Under the pieces are notes generated by a model. The model was not told the origin of the DNA. It saw only the letters and a program-made list of their open reading frames with translations, and searched no databases. From contig JAUZPS010000094.1 of the NCBI GenBank assembly GCA_030705945.1, positions 1 to 11,685 of the forward strand: 11,685 nucleotides of DNA, given 5' to 3'. Source of the DNA: Bacillota bacterium. Lineage in GTDB: Bacteria > Bacillota > Clostridia > Acetivibrionales > DSM-2933. Positions 6,788 to 11,685 of this stretch are shown here, in pieces; position 1 is the stretch's first letter; each line of letters opens with the position of its first letter. A program made the position numbers and the translations under genes.

Positions 6788-6800
6788 CAGGGGGGACTAA

Positions 6801-7919
6801 ATGAAGAAATATAGTTTTGTAATTGGAACATATAACAATAAACTTCAGTTAAAAAATTCTCTAATTGCTTTAAATTATCTTGAAGGTTCTATGAAATATA
6901 ATTTTGAGGTTATAGTTGTTGATGATGGATCAAATGATAATACAAAAGATTACATAAAAGATTTAAATGTAAATTATGAGCTGAGATATTTTTACTTAGA
7001 AAGATGTGCAAGCTCCTGTCGTTCGAGAGCAAAAAACTATGGCATTAAAATGGTAGAAGGGGAGTTTGTTATTTTTATTGACGCAGACATAATTGTTAAT
7101 AAAGACTATTTAATTGAAGTAGATAAGTGCTATTCAATCGATAATAACATTATGTTAGCTGGTTTTAGAATGATGCTTCCTCAAAGTATATCTTCCGAAA
7201 TGGTTCAAGATGGCAGTGTTTTTGAAAAATACTCCTTTGCTTGGGAACGTCCTGAACAGTGTGATTTCAGATATTTCATATTTAATGATTTATCATATAA
7301 TGCATCAGCCATACAGTTTCCATTTTTGTATGGTCATAATTTCAATTTAATTATACCCAAAAGTTGGTTAGATAAGGTAAATGGTTTTGATGAAGAATTT
7401 AAGGCTTATGGGCTAGAAGACATAGAGTTATGCTATCGGCTTTGGAAATGTGGACTGAAATTTATTATAAGCAATAAGCTGGAAGTGCTTCATCAATTTC
7501 ATGGGAGTGATGAGGAAAGCAGGATTGCTGGTGTTATAGAAAATACAAGGTTATTCTTACAAAAGCATTCAAATATTTTTAATGTACAAGAAGAAAAAGT
7601 ATATGAGCTTTTTAAAAGCTTAGGTCACAATTATAAATATGCACAAAAACCACTTCCTGAGAATATTAATCGTATTGTGATAGACTTTATAAATCCTAAT
7701 TCCCTAGAGAATTTAAAAGAAACAATTATACTTCTAACAGAGGTGGAAGACCGGGATATAGTTGTAAATGACTATTTAGAAAATACTGATTTAGATATAT
7801 GGATTCAGTTAATAGGAAAAAGGGCAAGTACACCAAGATACTATCCGATATCTAAAAAACTACCGTGGTCTTTGATGAGAAGGTATAGCCGAGAAGATAT
7901 GGGGACCTTGAAATCCTAG
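6801..7919 (+). CDS. GT-A glycosyltransferase, family-2-like with galactosyltransferase-type C-terminal motif
   Basis: This is a 372-residue soluble sugar transferase with no signal peptide or membrane helix. Residues 1-110 form the nucleotide-sugar-binding half: FVIGTYNN near the start, VVDDGSNDNT around 39-48, and the metal-binding DAD at 94-96. Residues about 180-235 carry the acceptor-side Glyco_transf_7C-like block, NGFDEEFKAYG then LED (Glu206-Asp207, with Glu206 or Asp207 the usual catalytic base) and the LHQFHG segment. The last 120 residues are hydrophilic and not recognised. The start is ATG 6801, five bases after a six-G run preceded by A (6789-6795). It is the first gene of the packed operon; the thioesterase starts 12 bases after its stop. 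The sugar and acceptor are unknown. The setting suggests it acts on the carrier-pathway product or makes the amine/hydroxyl acceptor. A remnant of a close paralogue lies directly upstream. Confidence 0.85.
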   Translation: MKKYSFVIGTYNNKLQLKNSLIALNYLEGSMKYNFEVIVVDDGSNDNTKDYIKDLNVNYELRYFYLERCASSCRSRAKNYGIKMVEGEFVIFIDADIIVNKDYLIEVDKCYSIDNNIMLAGFRMMLPQSISSEMVQDGSVFEKYSFAWERPEQCDFRYFIFNDLSYNASAIQFPFLYGHNFNLIIPKSWLDKVNGFDEEFKAYGLEDIELCYRLWKCGLKFIISNKLEVLHQFHGSDEESRIAGVIENTRLFLQKHSNIFNVQEEKVYELFKSLGHNYKYAQKPLPENINRIVIDFINPNSLENLKETIILLTEVEDRDIVVNDYLENTDLDIWIQLIGKRASTPRYYPISKKLPWSLMRRYSREDMGTLKS

Positions 7920-7931
7920 GAGGGATGTATT

Positions 7932-8660
7932 GTGAAAAAAATTAAGCTGTTTTGTATTCCATATGCAGGCGGAGGGGCAATGGCTTATTCCAAATGGAAA
8001 AATTATATGGATGGTGCAATTGAATTATGTCCAGTTGAATTAGCAGGTAGGGGAAAACGCTTTAGAACGCCTTCATATAATACAATGGAAGACGCTACCA
8101 ATGATGTCTACAATATTGTCATGGACGATTTGGACAAGTTTGAATATGCGTTTTGGGGGCACAGCATGGGATGTCTGATTGTTTATGAACTTATTAATAG
8201 AATTGCAAGCTCCAACCACAGAGATCCTTCTCATATTTTTTTATCCGGTCGATATCCACCGCATATTTACAAAAATAAGTCCCGTCATACTTTACCAGAC
8301 GATCAGTTTATACAGGAAATTTCTAAGTTGGGAGGTACGGCAAATGAACTACTCAGAGAAAAAGAGCTATTGGATATTTTTATACCTATCCTCAGAGCAG
8401 ACTACAGAATTGTAGAGAATTATAAGCATTCCAAGCAGTACGCTAAATGGAATTTTGACATAACGATCCTAACAGGAAACAGCGATGAGGATGTTTCGGC
8501 AAAAGATATCATCCAGTGGGAGGAATATACTAATAAAAAGTGCAGGATTATAAACTTTGATGGGGGACACTTCTTTATACATGACAGAGTGCAGGAGATA
8601 GCTGAAATAATAAATGATACGTTAGTATGCAAATGTTTTGAAATCGAGAGGGGTGATTGA
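7932..8660 (+). CDS. Type II (external) thioesterase, alpha/beta hydrolase
   Basis: This 242-residue protein has the standard size and pattern of the GrsT/SrfAD/RifR family, which strip wrong or stalled acyl groups from carrier proteins. It starts with LFCIPYAGGGAMAYSKW, the family's opening strand and oxyanion region. VELAGRGKRF follows at about 35-44, then the nucleophile Ser78 in GHSMG. The catalytic Asp is in GNSDEDVS (Asp185 or 187), and His213 lies in DGGHFFIHD. The start is GTG 7932, seven bases after AGGAGGG at 7918-7924; that site overlaps the stop of the glycosyltransferase. Such enzymes occur almost only with carrier-protein pathways, which agrees with the carrier gene at 11256-11513. 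Its stop is followed three bases later, in the same frame, by the start of the next gene. A product-releasing role, rather than proofreading, is the main alternative. Confidence 0.92.
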   Translation: MKKIKLFCIPYAGGGAMAYSKWKNYMDGAIELCPVELAGRGKRFRTPSYNTMEDATNDVYNIVMDDLDKFEYAFWGHSMGCLIVYELINRIASSNHRDPSHIFLSGRYPPHIYKNKSRHTLPDDQFIQEISKLGGTANELLREKELLDIFIPILRADYRIVENYKHSKQYAKWNFDITILTGNSDEDVSAKDIIQWEEYTNKKCRIINFDGGHFFIHDRVQEIAEIINDTLVCKCFEIERGD

Positions 8661-8663
8661 TTC

Positions 8664-9656
8664 TTGCTACAGGATATTTCTTCCTTGGGACATCAGGATT
8701 CTTTTACGTGTGAAGAAGATGTTATTGCTGCACTGGCATTGTGGTGGGGGATTGACTATGAACTGATATTTTATAATTCATGGGGTTTTTATTACTACCC
8801 GTTAAAGGTTAATCAGGGAGCAAAATTGGGTACTAGAATCAGGAATGGAGATTATGACGCGTTTGTAAATCTAAAAAAGTTTTATGGCATAAACTCGAAG
8901 ATGATGTATAGGGAATGCAAGGAAAAACAATGGGGAACATTGCTCAGTGAGCTTGCATTGAATTGTCCGGTTTGCATAGTTATGGATCCGTTTTATGCAT
9001 ACTGGACTGACCGGTATAAATACTTACATGGCAATCATAGCTTTTTAGCGGTGGGATTTGATAAGGACAGTGATAGTGTAAATTGTGTAGACCCGTCGTT
9101 TAATCTGGATAGAAGCATAAAAATTTTATCCAGGTCAGATTTTGTAAATGGTAATGGGTTATGCAGATTGGTCTCACGAGGGGAGCAGGAGGATTTAAAT
9201 ATTAATTGGAGGGAATTCCTAGGGGACATTGTATCAAAGCAGCATGGCCTTGTTGAAGGAAAAAACATTTTTGAGTCTATACGTGAATTTGCTCGCGATA
9301 TGAAACAAAATATGGATATGGAGCTGGAAATACAGGGTCATGAGGAATTTTCATATTATGCTCCAATATTTGTTCAATTGTGGATAATAGCATATGGACG
9401 GAAAAAATTTGGCAAGATGCTGGAGTATTTGGGCAGAACATTTACAGTAAACAGACTTTTTGAGGAATCGGAAGCGCTGGGAGAAATAAAAGAAAGATGG
9501 ATGGGAGTTATTTTTGAATTGCTTGAATTACTAAAGCCATGCAGTGACTTTGATTCCAAAAGCATTATAAATAGTGCTTCAGAAAAAATCATGCAGTTGG
9601 CTTTTGATGAGGAGGCAATTTCAAACAATCTACTTAAATTATGTAAGTCTGCTTAA
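8664..9656 (+). CDS. BtrH_N-like cysteine enzyme, putative carrier-dependent acyltransferase
   Basis: The protein has 330 residues. Residues about 10-160 resemble the N-terminal domain of BtrH, the butirosin enzyme that transfers an acyl group from a carrier protein to an aminoglycoside, and more broadly the C39/papain-like fold. The pattern is Cys16 at the head of a helix (TCEEDVIAALALWWGID), a central strand VCIVMDPF, then His125 in NHSFLAVGFD, followed by Asp143 in CVDPSF. Cys16-His125-Asp143 is a plausible catalytic triad. The remaining half is helical and unrecognised. The start is TTG 8664, with AGAGGGG at 8647-8653 ten bases before. No earlier start exists because the frame is closed by the thioesterase stop at 8658-8660. 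The neighbours (thioesterase, acyl-AMP ligase, carrier) fit acyl transfer. A peptidase or amide-forming cyclase is possible. Family assignment is by motif memory and moderately sure. Confidence 0.68.
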   Translation: MLQDISSLGHQDSFTCEEDVIAALALWWGIDYELIFYNSWGFYYYPLKVNQGAKLGTRIRNGDYDAFVNLKKFYGINSKMMYRECKEKQWGTLLSELALNCPVCIVMDPFYAYWTDRYKYLHGNHSFLAVGFDKDSDSVNCVDPSFNLDRSIKILSRSDFVNGNGLCRLVSRGEQEDLNINWREFLGDIVSKQHGLVEGKNIFESIREFARDMKQNMDMELEIQGHEEFSYYAPIFVQLWIIAYGRKKFGKMLEYLGRTFTVNRLFEESEALGEIKERWMGVIFELLELLKPCSDFDSKSIINSASEKIMQLAFDEEAISNNLLKLCKSA

Positions 9657-9687
9657 AAATTAATTTCAAGTAAAGGAATAGATTAAT

Positions 9688-11187
9688 ATGTTATACAATT
9701 TATTAAAAAAATCATTCAATGAACATGGAGATAAGGTGGCGGTCAATTGTGATGATATATTCCTTACCTTCAGAGAGCTTGATGAGAGCATCAGGGCCAT
9801 AAGCTGCGAGCTGGAATCAAGGGGTGTGAATAAAGGTGATCACGTAGCAATCCTTATGAACAACTGCATTGAATTTCCGGAGGCTTTTTTTGCGATAAGC
9901 CTGTGCGGGGCGGTAATTGTACCGTTTTATGTGAATATGGGGATTCATAAGCTTACCAAAACAATAAATCACTATGACATTAAATTTGTTATTACTACCA
10001 GTAAGTATGAAGGTGAATTTGAAACAGTCCTGCAAAAGGAATGCTGCTTTTTAAAGGGTATTTTTTATCTGGATTTTAAAAAGCTGTCCTATATGGAGTT
10101 CCATGATCATCTTCAAAAAGAAGCCGGAAAGTTTGATTCCGCAGATATGACAGACTTGGCGCTGATATTGTTTTCTTCCGGTACTACCAATCTGCCCAAG
10201 GGCATTATGCTTTCAAACAGCAATATATCCAGCAATGTAGAGGCGATTTCAAACTATTTAAAAATCGGCTTGAACGATAACGTACTGCTTATAAAGAATA
10301 TTGTCCATGTTTCAAGCATTATAGGAGAAATGATTGTTTCTTTATATAATGGGTGTACGCTTATCATGAGTTCCAGTCTTGCGACCCCGAAATTAATATT
10401 GGAACTGATTGACCGATATCAGATTACAATATTCTTTGCTGTCCCAACAATTTTGTATTCCATCTTAAACTACAGGTATTTAAATAAATTCAGCTTGAAA
10501 TCCATGAAAACTCTTCAATTCTATGGCGGAAGCATCGGTACTTTGATAATCAGGGAATTGGCAGCGGCCTTTCCATGGGCCAACCTGATTTACTCTTACG
10601 GTTTGACCGAGGCGGCTCCAAGAGTTACATACTGCTATAAGGACAAGTTGCTGGAAAAGGAAGGCACAAGCGGTACCCCTGTACAAGGGGTGGAGGTATT
10701 CATTCTTGATAAGGAAGGAGTTTCTCTGGGAGCAGGTGAAATGGGAGAGATTGCTGTAAAAGGCCCAAACGTTATGCTTGGGTACTACAAGGACAGGGAA
10801 TTGAGTGACAGAGTCCTACGTGATGGTATACTGCATACCGGGGATTTGGGTTGTCTGGACAAAGACGGATACTTGTTTGTTACCGGAAGAAGGGACAATT
10901 TAATCAAGCAATCCGGAAAAAATATCTACCCAGAGGAAATTGAAAATGTATTAGCAGGGTATAAAGGGGTGTTGGAGGTGCTTGTAAGGGGAGAACAGGA
11001 TGACTTGCTGGGACAGAAAGTAACGGCATATATTGTCCCTGTGGACGATTACCTGCTGGATATTTTAGAAATTTTAAAATATTGCAGGCTTCATCTCGAA
11101 GATTACAAAATACCCAAAGAAGTCATTATTGTTAAAGAGCTTGATAAAACACCAAGTGAAAAAATAGTCAGAAGGCAGGAGCTTTAG
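9688..11187 (+). CDS. Stand-alone acyl-AMP ligase (ANL superfamily)
   Basis: This 499-residue cytoplasmic enzyme activates a carboxylic acid with ATP and passes it to a thiol, here probably the pantetheine arm of the carrier encoded next. ANL motifs appear in order: P-loop FSSGTTNLPKG at 162-172, YSYGLTEAAP at 302-311, HTGDLG at 383-388 with Asp386, the hinge GRRDNLIKQSGKNIYPEEIE at 400-419, and PSEKIVR with the adenylation Lys492. Length and completeness match fatty-acyl or aryl ligases without a fused carrier. The start is ATG 9688, nine bases after AAAGGAA. The substrate cannot be read from sequence here. By eye, this gene is richer in G+C than the glycosyltransferase, which could reflect separate origins. 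CoA could be the acceptor instead, but the adjacent carrier makes ACP loading more likely. Confidence 0.93.
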   Translation: MLYNLLKKSFNEHGDKVAVNCDDIFLTFRELDESIRAISCELESRGVNKGDHVAILMNNCIEFPEAFFAISLCGAVIVPFYVNMGIHKLTKTINHYDIKFVITTSKYEGEFETVLQKECCFLKGIFYLDFKKLSYMEFHDHLQKEAGKFDSADMTDLALILFSSGTTNLPKGIMLSNSNISSNVEAISNYLKIGLNDNVLLIKNIVHVSSIIGEMIVSLYNGCTLIMSSSLATPKLILELIDRYQITIFFAVPTILYSILNYRYLNKFSLKSMKTLQFYGGSIGTLIIRELAAAFPWANLIYSYGLTEAAPRVTYCYKDKLLEKEGTSGTPVQGVEVFILDKEGVSLGAGEMGEIAVKGPNVMLGYYKDRELSDRVLRDGILHTGDLGCLDKDGYLFVTGRRDNLIKQSGKNIYPEEIENVLAGYKGVLEVLVRGEQDDLLGQKVTAYIVPVDDYLLDILEILKYCRLHLEDYKIPKEVIIVKELDKTPSEKIVRRQEL

Positions 11188-11255
11188 ATACATTTAGCAA
11201 AAAAACCTTCGGAATTTCCGAGAGCATACTATTTATATTATGGAGGTAGACGGCA

Positions 11256-11513
11256 GTGATAAAAGGTATTGATGAGAGGCTAAAGAAAGTAATTGCAAAA
11301 AACATAAGGATAGGTATTTCAGCTGATGAAATCACCGATGAGTCTAATTTGATTGAGGATTTTGTATTCGATTCCATACAGGTGATAAAGCTCATTGGGG
11401 ATATAGAAACGGAATTTGACATTTTTGTGGATGATGAGGCGATGGTAATAGACAAATTTACAAGGTACGGCGCCTTAAGAGATTACGTGGAAGGTAAATT
11501 AGCAAGTACATAG
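11256..11513 (+). CDS. Acyl/peptidyl carrier protein
   Basis: This 85-residue, acidic, probably four-helix protein has the phosphopantetheine attachment Ser40 in DFVFDSIQVIKL, a slight variant of the usual DSL/DSI core. Helix I lies at about 4-16 and helix II at about 40-54 (to IETEFDI). The later acidic loop VDDEAMV precedes the last helices. It needs a phosphopantetheinyl transferase encoded elsewhere. The start is GTG 11256, nine bases after GGAGG at 11242-11246. It stands between two adenylate-forming enzymes and should tether the acyl intermediate handled by the BtrH-like enzyme and thioesterase. The gap of 68 bases before it holds a short dyad (11209-11221) of unclear meaning. The discrete, single-domain form argues against a modular NRPS. 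Confidence 0.92.
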   Translation: MIKGIDERLKKVIAKNIRIGISADEITDESNLIEDFVFDSIQVIKLIGDIETEFDIFVDDEAMVIDKFTRYGALRDYVEGKLAST

Positions 11514-11542
11514 ATTTAAAGGTAGAAAGGGATGGCAGGATT

Positions 11543-11685
11543 ATGGGAGAGTTCAACAGCTCAAATATTATGAAACCGAATCAAAAAGAGAAATTAAGTA
11601 ATTTATTGAAATACCTTGATAAAAGTAATTCATATTATCATGAGCTTTTCATGCTTAAAGGAATAGATTTGAATCATGATGCCCA
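11543..11685 (+). CDS. Start of PaaK/CapK-like adenylate-forming enzyme, cut by window edge
   Basis: Forty-seven codons are visible and open to the right edge. The stretch QKEKLSNLLKYLDKSNSYYH followed by ELFMLKGIDL resembles the N-terminal helix region of phenylacetate-CoA ligase/coenzyme F390 synthetase-like proteins, where a leucine-rich helix leads into a Tyr-Tyr motif and a Gly-Ile-Asp turn. No catalytic motif is in view, so the call rests on this pattern alone. The start is taken as ATG 11543. AAAGGGA lies about 10-12 bases before and AGGA two bases before; ATG 11532 is in another frame and closes after 13 codons. It follows the carrier stop by 29 bases, so it belongs to the same operon and could be a second acid-activating enzyme. 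Confidence 0.6.
   Translation, partial: MGEFNSSNIMKPNQKEKLSNLLKYLDKSNSYYHELFMLKGIDLNHDA

Noticed and set aside
8179..8415. A 78-codon frame inside the thioesterase gene.
   Set aside because: The thioesterase frame carries the complete family pattern across this stretch; the alternative frame has no ribosome site or recognisable motif.
11209..11221. Dyad TCGGAA-T-TTCCGA between ligase and carrier genes, considered as a terminator.
   Set aside because: The loop is a single base and no T-run follows. The next gene is close and clearly part of the same operon, so termination here is unlikely.
1..11685. CRISPR arrays, tRNA or rRNA genes and phage modules.
   Set aside because: I saw no regularly spaced repeats, tRNA-like cloverleaf ends, conserved rRNA strings, or structural phage proteins.

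Overview
The window looks like chromosomal DNA from a low-GC Gram-positive anaerobe, most likely Clostridia (a Clostridium/Ruminiclostridium-type organism). This is inferred from the strong A+T bias, purine-rich Shine-Dalgarno sites, frequent GTG/TTG starts, and the protein families present. I cannot name the species.

Layout. (1) 1-658, minus strand: the 5' part of a gene for a secreted protein of unknown family. It is broken by two single-base frameshifts that cancel each other, and it runs off the left edge. (2) 659-1032: a divergent intergenic region with candidate promoters, a perfect 12-bp palindrome and a TTAAC-CGAA-GTTAA element. (3) 1033-2359, plus strand: the membrane part of a truncated 7TM-type sensor kinase, then an intact NarL/LuxR-type response regulator. 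(4) 2388-6452: two tandem paralogous 7TM-PAS-HisKA_3-HATPase sensor kinases. Each is followed by the same long hairpin and the same flank, so a unit of roughly 2 kb was duplicated. (5) 6454-6787: the decayed remnant of a glycosyltransferase gene homologous to the intact one that follows. (6) 6801-11685: a tightly packed plus-strand biosynthetic operon. It encodes a family-2-like glycosyltransferase with a galactosyltransferase-type C-terminal motif, a type II thioesterase, a BtrH_N/C39-fold-like cysteine enzyme, a stand-alone acyl-AMP ligase, an acyl carrier protein, and the start of a second adenylate-forming enzyme resembling PaaK/CapK, cut by the right edge.

How the parts may work together (inference). 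The acyl-AMP ligase activates a carboxylic acid and loads it on the carrier protein at Ser40. The BtrH-like enzyme moves the acyl group from the carrier to an acceptor. The type II thioesterase clears mis-loaded carriers, and the glycosyltransferase decorates the product or makes the acceptor. The second ligase may supply another acid. The set resembles a small carrier-protein pathway for an acylated, glycosylated metabolite rather than a modular NRPS/PKS. The upstream two-component genes (one regulator, two intact kinases, one broken kinase) may control it, but nothing in the sequence proves that link.

No rRNA, tRNA, CRISPR array, transposase or phage gene is visible. The evidence of gene decay, duplication and remnants marks the left half as an actively rearranging accessory region.
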